From Mauremys mutica (lineage: Eukaryota; Chordata; Testudines; Geoemydidae): 64,000 bases of DNA. The notes beneath the pieces are model-generated. The model saw only the letters and a list, made by a program, of their open reading frames with translations, did not search any database and was not told where the DNA came from. A program made the position numbers and the translations under genes. The stretch lies in assembly GCF_020497125.1 (NCBI RefSeq), contig NC_059084.1, positions 30,968,203 to 31,032,202 of the forward strand. The letters are read 5' to 3'. Below, one piece after another: positions 31,736-41,889 of this stretch; the stretch's first letter is position 1, and each line of letters opens with the position of its first letter.

Positions 31736-32479
31736 AAAAGGCAAAAGCTGACATTACCATTGTTTCAGTCTCTGTGTTACTTGACATCGTGTATTCATTG
31801 TCACCATACAAGGCAAGGGCTCTGCATCGATGGAAATTTGCCTGAGCATCAGTTCAAAATGTTAAGTAACGTTTGCTTTAAAAATTAAACCTGGCGCTTG
31901 GTCATCTCGTGTCATCATTTTTATTTCTTAGCTTTACTCGCTGACATTGTATCTCGCTAATCTCCTTCATAACCATCATTGACTTTTCTCGTTTAATACT
32001 ATCCCATAGTATCCGAGACAGTGAGAAAAATAGCAAATAAAGGTACATGACTATTTGTCTCACATAGAGAGATGGGCTGTATTCCCTGCAGCCACTCTTT
32101 TCACGAAGGTTATTAGTAAAACACTCATTTTTCCATTAAAAAAGGCTTTTCCAAGGCGAAATAATACAGTTGAAAATGTTTTACTAAGAGAGCACCAACT
32201 TTGGAAGAAAATAGCTCTTTTTTGTTTCATCAGTCCCTAAAGTAGTCATACTGTTGCTCAAAAACAGGGTCGAGTTTAGTGAAATCTCTATTCCTTCGAA
32301 CGAAACCTCGTTTCCTCCGGCTTTCTAGCGGCACAAGAATTTCTTTCAAGACTTTCTTTTCCTGATAAGTCAATTTCTTTTCAGCTGAAAACAAGATTTT
32401 TTTTTAACTGCCAAAGTTGATCCTTTTTCTCCCCAAAAATGATTTTCTATGTAAATAGCGTTTAACAACTTCCTTTTTC
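31736..32479. other. No recognisable gene
   Basis: AT-rich non-coding sequence. Short similarities to the neighbouring satellite (GGCACAAGAA near 32330) suggest highly diverged monomers toward the right. Confidence 0.4.
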
Positions 32480-33795
32480 TTTTTCAACAGAACATGAAAT
32501 TACTGTGGAGAGAGAAAGCATAGAATAAAGCGTATTCACTGAAAGGCATATAGATTGCTTCCGAAACATAAGTATTGGTATCATGAGCGTCAGGAAACTT
32601 TATTGCTTCAGAACCCCGTCTGTTCAGAGAAAAGAGATATTTTTCCTGAAAAAAGTTGTTTTTCCCCTAGGAGAACCTAATCAATATTAGTTCAATGGAA
32701 AAGCATTTCTAAGTAATAGCACTATGTTTTCCTTCTATGAGTATTGCAACAATGAGTCCCCTTTCAGCTTCAATCTTGATTTTTCAAGTAACTATGCATA
32801 ACGAAAGTCCTTTTTTGGCACAAGAAACTACTGTGCAGAGAGAAAGTGTAGAATAAAAAGTCTTCACGTGAAAGAATACAGATTACTACCGAAACATAAA
32901 CTTTTCTTATTAAGAGCAGCAGGAAACATTATTGCTTCAGAACACCGTCTTTTCAGAGAAAAAAGTGATTTTTGATGAAGTTGTTTTTCCCCTAGGCGAA
33001 ACAAGTCAACAGTATTAGTGTGCAGTGGAAAGCATTTCTAAGTAATAGCAGTATGTTTTGCTTAGACGAGTGGGCCAACAGTGAGAAGTAGTTTCTTCCC
33101 AAACTACTGTGCAGCGAGAAAGCATAAGGAAAAGCGTAGTCAATGGAAGGAATACAGACTTCATCCGAAACATAGGCGTTTGGTATCAAGAGCAGCAGGA
33201 AACTTGATTGATACATAACACCGTCTTTTCAGAGAAAACAGAGATTTTTCATTAACAAGTTGCTTTTCCCCTAGGAGAACCAAGTCAACATTATTAGTAT
33301 TCAACTGAAAGCATTTCTAAGTAAACAAACAAAAGTATGTTTTGCTTAGATGAGTATTCCAACAATGAGTCCCCGTATAGCCGCAAACGTGATATTTCAA
33401 ATAACTATGGCTAACCGAAGTCCTTTTTTAGGCACAAGAAAACTACTGTGCAGAGAGAAAGCGTAGAGAAAAACCTATTCACTGGAAAGAAGACAGATTT
33501 CGTCCGAAATGTAAACTTTTGTTATCAAGAGCAGCAGGAGACTTTATTGCTACGGAACACCGTCTTTTCAGAGAAAAGAGAGATTTTTAATGAACAAGTT
33601 GTTTTTCCCTAGGAGAATCAAATCAACATTGTTAGAGTTCACTGGGAAAGTATTTCTAAGTAATAGCACTATGTTTTCCTCCTATGAGTATTGAAACAAC
33701 GAGTCCCCTTTTATCCTCAATCTTGATTGTTCAAGTAACTATGGATATCGAAAGTCCTTTTTTGGCACAAGAAACTACTGTGCAGAGAGAAAGCG
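32480..33795. repeat. 330-bp satellite, second array
   Basis: Same monomer family as 22225-26012, including the variant block GACGAGTGGGCCAACAGTG. It ends at the same base as the first array, AAGCGTAGGG followed by CAGGCATTACAG, so the edge was copied with the flanking block. Confidence 0.87.
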
Positions 33796-33893
33796 TAGGG
33801 CAGGCATTACAGTCTCATCCCTTCCTTATGTGATATTGCCTCCAGCTGCAGTGCAAGAATTGGGCTCAACCACCCTCCCACCTGGAAGCATGT

Positions 33894-34445
33894 GGCTTTC
33901 CCCTACTCTAGAAGCATAAAGGAGACTCTCGCTTCAGTTCTCTCAGCAGTTCCTGAGACCTTACCCTTTCCCTCGGGGGTCCCAGCATAAAATTCATTCC
34001 AGCTGCAGGCAAATACTTTAACCTGAGCTACACAGAAAAAATCTTTACCAAGAAGCCGATCAGCAAGGAGGTGTTCTATTACCCACAGACAAAACACTTT
34101 CCCAACCTTCCCACACCACATGGATTTTAGCTAGTGGTATGTGGAGTCTGTTTTCGCCTACCCTCCACAATCTCTGCCATTTGGCTAGGAACCATACTGG
34201 CCTTTGGGCCCACGCTCTGCTTAATCAGGCCCCTGTATCCCTCTGCCCCAAGTATTCTCTGCTATCAATTTGGACAGGAAATTTGGGATGAGGGTTAGCA
34301 GAATGTTTCTGGATAAGAGAATGTTTAGGCTCTCAACCCCCTTTGTTCGCCCCAGGGGCAAAATGGGATCCTCCCTTCTCACCAGTTTTAAACCGCTCTT
34401 TCTGTGGCCTGGTCTCAATAGATACCTGACTCTGTTTGAAGGCAT
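33894..34445 (-). pseudogene. Second Gypsy family, gag and protease remnants
   Basis: On the minus strand VRREDPILPLGRTKGVESL (gag) leads to a truncated protease region related to the plus-strand copy at 38150-38690; GVGRLGKCF-type sequence appears in shifted frames. Compared with that copy about 210 bp, including the zinc knuckle, are deleted. Only a remnant. Confidence 0.6.
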
Positions 34446-34969
34446 CCGCTAAAAAAGCCATCTTATCCGCCGTCTTGACATCTTTATCTCATAGACACTG
34501 CTTTACATCAGCCTTACATATTCTTTTGTTGCTGCCTAGGTCAGTGGCCTTTGGCCCTGTGAGGCTGGGTTTGGTTTGTTCTATACATGCCCTGATAAGG
34601 TGTGAACTGACACGCTGCTTTCTCAGAGTTTTTCCCTCGACTTGCTCTAAGCCATGAGGCTACATTTTGAGCCTCCTAACTATATACACTAAATTATAAC
34701 CTATAACGTTACTGTAACAATAATTACTATAACAGCATTATAAAAACGATGCTCAGTGCATGATGAGTCTTCCAAAGACACTCGACATGTCAAACTTTGC
34801 ATTAGATTAGTACGAACATGTGGTTGCTCGTTGTACCCCCAAGGTACGGAATGTACGTATGTGCGTGCATGCGTGAGAGACCCACCCCACTTCCCCCTCA
34901 GCAATACCAGCTTTACAATGGCGCCACTGGCTCCATGGGGCCGGGCCCACGCATCTTATGGGTGGGTGC
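34373..34969. repeat. Flanking block F, copy 2
   Basis: Matches 26111-26707 at constant offset 8262, with few changes. Confidence 0.7.
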
Positions 34970-36783
34970 GATCCCGTCTGCACCCGGTGGACAGTCAAAT
35001 TAGTGCATGCAGGCTGGTTGGAAAACAGCTGTAGGTACAGATGCAGCACCCCTCTGATCTCAGCATGCTCAGAGAGGGGAATTGCTTCCAGGGGGTAACC
35101 AGCTTTTGTCTCAGGGAATAGCTCCACTAAAGAGTCGTCTCCCTGCTCCTCCCAATGTTCACACATGACCAACACCAGATTTCCCCTGTCATAATATGGC
35201 TTCATCATAGTCACATGGTACACCCGGCGGTGGTGCGCCCAGTTCGACAGCTCCACCACATAGTTTACCTCGTTTACCTGCTTAACAACCTCGAAGGGCC
35301 CTTCCCAGGCAACCTGGAGTTTGTTTTTCCTCATGGGGATGAGAACCATCACCTGATCCCGGTGGCGAAGGAGCGGGCCCGCGCCGTGCAGTCATACCAG
35401 ACCTTCTGCTTCCTCTGGGCTCAGGCCAGATTCTCCCTGGCCAGGCCCACGAGCTCGACAAGTCTTTCCCGGAAGGTCAGGACATACTCCACCATCGACT
35501 CTCCATCGGGAGTGGCCTTCCCCTCCCATTCGTCTCTCATCAGGTCTAGGGGCCCCCTTACCCACCTTCCATACAACAGTTCGAAAGGCAAAAACCCGGT
35601 AGATTCCTGGGGTACCTCCCTGTATGCGAACAGCAGGTGAGGTAAGTATTTGTCCCAGTCCTGCGGGTGCTGGTTCATAAATATTTTTAGCATCATCTTT
35701 AGCGTCCCGTTGAAACTTTCCACCAGCCCTTTGGTCTGGGGATGATACGCTGAGGCCCAGTCTGAAGCCACATCCTCTCTGAGCCGTGTCCCTGGGCGTT
35801 CCCTCCCCACCAGGTTAGGGTCCTGCACCTCAGGCAAAGTACCTTCCCCGTTGTCAGGGCGCAGTGCCCCTCGCTGATGCTGACTACGGGTCACGACCAG
35901 GACACCCCGGGCGTTGCTTGGCCAGTCCTCCAGGTCCCCCGCATTAACACCTCCTTGGGCAAATGTGGCTGTACCCCCACATCCTTGGGGCCCTCTTTGG
36001 CCCCCCACTTCAGGTGTACCCTCGCCACGGGCACTTTGAATGGGGTCCCACCCACGCCCATCAGGGTCAGGTAGGTGTCGGGCAAAATCCGATCTGAGGC
36101 CACCACCTCGGGCCGGGCCAGCGTCACCTCTGCACCCGTGACCCAGTACCCAGTGACCTTCCTCCCATCCACCTCCAGGGGAACAAGGCACTCTCTCCAG
36201 AGGGGCAGCCCCGCGCCCACCCTGTAAACCAAAAACCTGGAGTTTGGAGCATCCAGCCCACCAGAGGAGCTGACCTGGGGACCTCTTCCCTCCTTCACAG
36301 GTGGTACGCTGCCAGCCCCCCTTTCCTGGGAACGCTGCCCCTCATCCTACTGGGTTAAAGAACCAGTCAACCCTCTGCGGGTTGGGTCTGCTCAGTCTGT
36401 CCCTGAGCTTGGGGCATTGGGCCCGTATGTGGCCTCGCTGGCCACAGGGATAGCAGCCCATGTCCCTTGGTTCCCCTCGACTGTGTCGGATGGACCTGAC
36501 GCTGGATGTTCCCCTTTGGTGGGGGTATAGGTACGCAGGGTCTCGGGGTATCCTTGGCAGCAGTCTGGCCCCTCCCAGCCATGTCAGGGCCTGGGGCCCA
36601 CACTGCATCCGCTGGGCGGCTTCCCTCAGGGACAGGGCTCCGTTCACCCAAGCGATCCTTCTCCTCCAGCTGGGCAATTAGCTGTTCTTTGCTGGATTTC
36701 CCAATGCACAGCCCCCTCTGCCTGCACAGCTCCACCAGGTCTTTCTTAAAGCGTTTAGCATATATCTTCCTGCTGGCCACTCG
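34970..36783 (-). mobile_element. Gmr1-like Gypsy, internally deleted, second duplicated copy
   Basis: The content matches 26708-28522. Integrase C-terminal half (35352-34970 and about 35770-35421), protease (36298-35891, with the catalytic DTG changed to VTG in GYWVTGAE), and gag with the knuckle CYPCGQRGHIRAQC (frame 36677-36342) and the SAP-like KRFKKDLVELCRQRG (36780-36367). The 5' LTR and leader are cut off at 36783. Confidence 0.87.
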
Positions 36784-37120
36784 CCGGCCTGTGCTCTCAG
36801 CTTCCCATGCTTAGGAAATGCAAGAAGATTCCCTCAAAATGCCATCTCTTTATCCCTCATCCATTTTTCCAACACATTTTTCATTTTCTTTATATATTCC
36901 CCATTACTCTTACCAATATTCCTCTTATCCCAGGCTCTCCCCTTCAGTCATTTGGTGGTGATTTCTGTAGATGGCGGTGGAAGAGAGAGGGAAGCATGGC
37001 AAACATCTCTCCCTTTTATTATGTTCTGTCTTCCCACCTTTCAGAGTCAGGTGAGCATTACCTCGTCACAGTGCCAAACTGACCAAAGGAATGGGGGTGA
37101 CTCACTCGAGAGTCTAACAG
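36784..37120. other. No recognisable gene
   Basis: Unrecognised sequence between the truncated Gypsy and block F copy 3; short open frames only. Confidence 0.4.
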
Positions 37121-37475
37121 ATTCTTTTGTTGCTGCCTAGGTCAGTGGCCTTTGTCCCTGTGAGGCTGGGCCAGGTTTGTTGTATACATGCCCTGATAAG
37201 GTGGGAACTGCCACTCTGCTTTTTCAGAGTTTTTGCCTGGGCTTCCTTTAAGCCATGAGGCTACATTTTGAGCCTCATAACTATATACATAAGATTATAA
37301 CCTATAACATTACTGTAACAACAATTACTATAACATCATTACAACAACGATGCTCAGTGCATGATGAGTCTTCCAAAAACACTCAACATGTCAAACTTTG
37401 CATTAGATACCACACAATCATATTACAAGGATGAACATGTGGTTGCACGTTGTTCCCCCAAGGTACGGGGAGAGA
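37121..37475. repeat. Flanking block F, copy 3 (diverged)
   Basis: Shares TTTTGTTGCTGCCTAGGTCAG and GTGCATGATGAGTCTTCCAA with the other two copies but is clearly more diverged. It runs into an AG/TG simple repeat at about 37470-37492. Confidence 0.7.
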
Positions 37476-37869
37476 GAGAGAGAGTGTGTGTGTTCACCTA
37501 TCTCTCCCTCCCCCCCAGCAATACCGGATTTACAATGGGGCCTCTGGCACCATAGCGCCAGCCCCACGGTCGAAAGGGGCCCCCGCCCGCTCTTCTCCGC
37601 CCCCTGCTCTCTCCTGTGGGGTCAGAGAAGCTTGATGCTGCTACTGCTGGGGCTCCGTGGTAGCCTCTGCCGGCAGCCTGGCTCCTGTCCCGCCTCTTTC
37701 CCCAGCGTGCTAAGTTCCCTCCCCTCCTCCCTACTGCCAATCAGCTGATTGAGATGACCAGCGGCAGAGATGAGGGAGGAGGAGCGATCCGCAGCACATC
37801 ACTCTGGGGAGGACAAGAGACAGGGGTGAGGCTTCGTGAAGGGGTGAAGGGGCTGAAATTGGGACATAC

Positions 37870-38130
37870 CCCCTCCAGTCCCCTGCGTGAGCACCCCCAT
37901 GACCCCAGCCCACACCCTCAGCCCCCTGCCCACCGCACCCCCTCACACACACCCAGCCCCCGGCACCCCCCTTACATACCCCGAGCCCCCTGCCCTGGCT
38001 CCTGCACCCCACAAACACACACACACATCCCCCTGCACCCCTCACACACACCCAGCCCCCTGCATCCCCTCACATACCCTGAGCCCCCTGCCCTGACTTC
38101 TGCACACACACCCCCACACAGCCCCCTGCA
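37870..38130. repeat. C-rich minisatellite
   Basis: Irregular tandem CAGCCCCCTGCACCCCTCACACACACC-like units of 25-35 bp. Pro/His-rich frames across it are by-products. Confidence 0.7.
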
Positions 38131-38280
38131 CTCCCTCTGATGAGACTGATGAGAAGGGAGGATCCCATTTTGCCCCTGGGACAAGAGAAGGGGGTTGGGA
38201 GCCCCTAAACATTCTCTTACCCAGAAACACTCTGCTAACCCTCAGCCCAAATCTCCTGTAAAAGCAGAAGAGCCGAAAAG

Positions 38281-38322
38281 TGCTATCAGTGTAATTCCAC
38301 AGGTCACCTGAGGAATAAATGC
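38281..38322 (+). pseudogene. Gag zinc knuckle
   Basis: The frame reads CYQCNSTGHLRNKC, a CX2CX4HX4C knuckle of retroelement nucleocapsids, followed by stops. It lies about 200 bp upstream of the protease motif. Confidence 0.75.
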
Positions 38323-38489
38323 CCCGGGCTAGGAGGAAGCAGGCAACCAATAGCTCATGTTAGTTCTGCTGTTGTCGACACAGAAACCCGCCAAGTAATT
38401 TAAACCTATCATACTGGTTTTGTGAGTTTATCCTCTGCAGAACCAGATATGGAGCACATTAAGGCTGTCCAAATTGATAGTGGGAATAC

Positions 38490-38732
38490 TTGGGGCAGAG
38501 GGATACAGGGGCCCAGATCTCTCTGATTAAGCAGAGCGTGGGTCCAAAGGCCAGTATGCTACCTGGCCAAATGGCAGAGATTGTGGGGGTAGGCGAAAGC
38601 AGATTCCACATACCACTAGCTAAAATCCATGTGGTGTGGGAAGGTTGGGAAAGTGTTTTGACCGTGGGTAATAGAACACCTCCTCACTGGCCTGCAACAT
38701 GCCATCAGGCACAGGAGAGGTGTTGTCAGTGA
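38490..38732 (+). pseudogene. Aspartic protease domain of the second Gypsy family
   Basis: The frame reads MGQRDTGAQISLIKQS, then GQMAEIVGVGESRFHIPLAK and IHVVWEGWE. DTGA is the retropepsin catalytic motif and the spacing to the following strand region is normal. Upstream frames are broken. The domain differs clearly from the DTGAEVTLARPEV type of the Gmr1-like copies. Confidence 0.72.
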
Positions 38733-39835
38733 TTAAAGAAAGTGTCCCAGTTGCTAGCTGGCAGAGTTTTGCAGCTGAACAAGAGACAGAACCCTTCCTA
38801 GGAAGTGCAGACAAATGTGCTTTAGGAGGGGGCACAGAGGAGGAAAATGGGGTAGGAATAGTGGAGGTACACAAATGTCTCCTCACTAGTCACTTGGGGG
38901 GAGGGATGCCCAGGACACTTGAAGGATGGTTGAATCAGCATCTCATCTCACTCAGCCTGTGACCCAGATTTTGAGAAGGAACTGTGTAACTGATCTCCTA
39001 GAGGAGAGCAATCACACAACTAACTTTTCAGGGATAGAGAAAGAGGTGGCGGAGGGTACCCCAATCCAGGTCCCATTTTTTCAGGATGCTATTTCTGGTA
39101 AGTTTTTGGAAAGTAGCTATCTCTTTAAATCAAGTTGCAGCTCCAATGCCTGTGACAGCAGAGGAGCTGAGACCGGGAAATTACCAGGTGGTAGTTTGTG
39201 AGAACACAAATGACCCAACTGACAAAGAAAGGGGTGTTCTCCCCCAGGCTGGTGAGAGACAGGGAGCAGTTATGGAAAAGCTTCTGGGGAAAGATGCATC
39301 TGATCAAAGGGTAAACACACCTAGCCCAGAGAGCACAGATCACAGCCCTCTAGGGGGCAGGGAAGGACTTGGGTCTGGGCTCCCCACCCCCCAAGATGGA
39401 CCTGACTGAGGGGTCCTGTTTTCTGTACTTACAAGCTTTGTTTTAGACTGTATCCCTGTCATCTAATAAACCTTTTGTTTTACTGTCTGGCTGAGAGTCA
39501 CATCTGACTGCGGAGTTGGGGTGCAGGGACCTCTGGTTGCCCCAGGACCTGCCTGGGCAGACTCGCTGCGGAAAGTGCACAGTGTGGAAGGGCATGCTGA
39601 ATGCTCCGAGGTCAGACCCAGGAAGGTGTAAGCTTCTTGCCCTGGAGACAGTATGCTCAGAGAGGAGGCTCCCCCAGAGTCCTGACTGGCTTTGTATGGA
39701 ATTGTTCCAAAGCATCCCAGCATCCCCTTCCACACCATGCGCTTCCCAGAAGTCTGCACAGGCACTGACCCTCCCTCCCTCTGGCCTTTGTCTCTTTTCC
39801 AAGCATTAGGAGGCCACCTGATCTCTTTGTTCTCC

Positions 39836-40390
39836 AACACCTTCAGTTGGCACCTTGCAGGAGAGTGGCCCAGGCCATCAGTTGCCTGGAGGCAGGGTTG
39901 CAGCCATTCTCTGTGCAGACGGCATCACACTGGCCCTCTAGGGCTTTACAACAATCACACCCCCTTATCCCACCATCTAGAACCTTAAGAAATGCATTAG
40001 GGAAACTGAGGCACACAGACAATATTCAGAGAAAACACCTGTATACGACCAGTTACATACTTTGAAGGGTGTAAAATAATCAAATATTGTGCTAAATACA
40101 ATGATACTCCAAACACCTTCAGTTGGCACCTTGCAGAAGAGTGGCCCAGGCCATCAGTTGCCTGGAGACAGGGTGTCAGCCATTCTCTGTGCAGACAGCA
40201 TCACACTGGCCCTCTAGGGCTTTTCAACAATCACACCCCCTTATCCCACCATCTAGAGCCTTAAGAAATGCATTGGAGAAACTGAGGCACACAGACAGTA
40301 TTCAGAGAAAACACCTGTATACGACCAGTTACATACTTTGAAGGGTGTAAAATAATCAAATATTGTGCTAAATACAATGATACTCCAAAC
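39836..40390. repeat. Tandem duplication, 276-bp unit, two copies
   Basis: AACACCTTCAGTTGGCACC starts at 39836 and again at 40112; the two copies differ at a handful of positions and end in ATGATACTCCAAAC. Two copies, probably local duplication of LTR-flanking sequence. Confidence 0.88.
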
Positions 40391-41889
40391 TGACCACCAA
40401 ATTTAAGTTGCATGTTTTTCCCCTCAGGTGAGGGTTCTGGGGTGGGGCTGGGGATGAGGGGTTCACAGTGCAGGAGCGTGCTCGGTGCTGGGGGTGCAGG
40501 CTTTGGGGTGAGGCAGGGCTGAGGATGAGGAACTTGGGGTGCAGACAGGCTGCCCCAGGGCTAGGGCCAGAGAGGACTCCCCATCACCACCACTGGCAGC
40601 AGCAAGCTCCAGGGGAGGGACCCCTCCTGCCCCCCATGGCGCACACACTCTGCACATGCTCCTAGAGCCCCTCTCAGGTCCAGAAAGCTCACTCCCCTCC
40701 CCTATGATGGGTACTGGGGGGGGGCACAGGTGGCCTTCCATGTTGCTGCCCCTCACCATAACTTCACTGTGGATGGGGGATGGGGCTGCCCCTTGCCCAG
40801 CATGGGGCAGAAGCGGGGTAGGCAGGGTGGTGGCTGGCTATGGGGTGGGGGAGCAGGGTGTCATAAAATTCACCCAAGCCCCAGCTGCTCAGGTCTAGGA
40901 AGCCTCCCTCTCCCATCCCTCCTGTGGCGGGTGGGTGCTGGGGAAGGGGGCATTGCCTTCACATGTGGCTTCCTGCCTTCCCTGTGCAGCCTGCTGTGCC
41001 TCACTGGGGGTAGGAGTAGAGGCTGGGACTGGGGCTGGGGCAGGGGGGGAATCATAGGGTTAAACACTCAAACATAATAAAAAATCATAGGGTCAAACAC
41101 TCACGGAAGCCCCAACAGCTGCTAAGGTGATAGGTGAATGATGTCTGTCTCCTGGCCCGTTTGTGTCTCCTCCAGGTAGGGGCAGGAGAGGGGAGGGGAG
41201 GGGAGGCCCCCTCCACTCCCCTCCCCCTCCTGAGTGCTTCAGCAGTAGTTAGCACATTCCTCTTATGCTAATGCTGCAGCCCTTAGGCTACCAGCAGCAG
41301 CAGCAAAGGAGAGAGAGAGAGACGTGATGTGTGCTCTCTTTACATTCAGGCAGAGAAACTCCGGGGAGGGGGAAAAATCTAGCTCCAAATATTGGTGGAG
41401 CAGAGCCCCTGATTATGAATATTCCTGGGGCTTTAGCTCCAAGAGCCCATATAAGTTGGCGCCCATGAATAAAGCTGTTTGTTTATTCTACCTGAAGCAA
41501 TGCATTTGGTTTGAAGCATGTCAGAGACAACAAGCTTGGTGCATATCAATTTCTTTGTTAAATCAACAAACTCATATAAGCTTGCAGTGTCCAGCAGGCA
41601 TAACTGGTACACTGCAAGATGGAGGTTCCTAGGGTTGTGTCTGGGACCGGAGATATTGTCTAGTGTAATTTGGTTGCACAATCCAAAGAGCAGCTTACAT
41701 GTCAGAGGGTTTGTGTGAACAGTCTAGAAGTGGGGGTTCTAACAGCAGAGCAGGGTAAGCCTGGCTCCCAGAGTCAAGGACTGGAGGGCCCTAGCAGATC
41801 ACCAGTCCAGATAACACCAGAGGAGAATGTCACACACACATTGAGGAATGGAGAGGAGCCAATCACGAGGAGATTCTGAGACGATGACC
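40391..41889. other. G-rich and unrecognised sequence
   Basis: G-rich segments (40430-41060) with scattered short repeats, then unrecognised sequence. A TATA-like CATATAAG at about 41450 followed by AATAAAG at about 41470 could be an old LTR, but the two are too close together and no ends are visible. Confidence 0.35.

Larger units (their letters stand above)
33796..36783. repeat. Segmental duplication, copy 2
   Basis: Partner of 26013-28522, with 479 extra bp (33894-34372) that belong to a second Gypsy family. Divergence is a few percent by eye. The copy stops at 36783 in gag, where unrelated sequence begins. Confidence 0.9.
38150..39700 (+). mobile_element. Second Gypsy family, gag-protease and LTR remnant
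   Basis: Plus-strand order: gag end with zinc knuckle (38281-38322), protease with DTGA (38490-38690), a decayed linker to about 39390, then an LTR-like piece with AATAAA at 39465-39470 and CTTTTGTTTTACTGTCTGGC, which resembles the LTR at 749-1132. Integrase, RT and RNase H are missing. The related minus-strand remnant is at 33894-34445. Confidence 0.68.

Noticed and set aside
30793..31737. 314-codon Arg/Pro-rich minus-strand open frame and several plus-strand Gly/Arg frames
   Set aside because: They follow the 36-bp GC-rich repeat in every frame and show no start context or family signature.
41324..41520. Possible LTR from TATA-like CATATAAG and AATAAAG
   Set aside because: The two signals are only about 15 bp apart and no TG...CA ends, primer site or flanking duplication was found.
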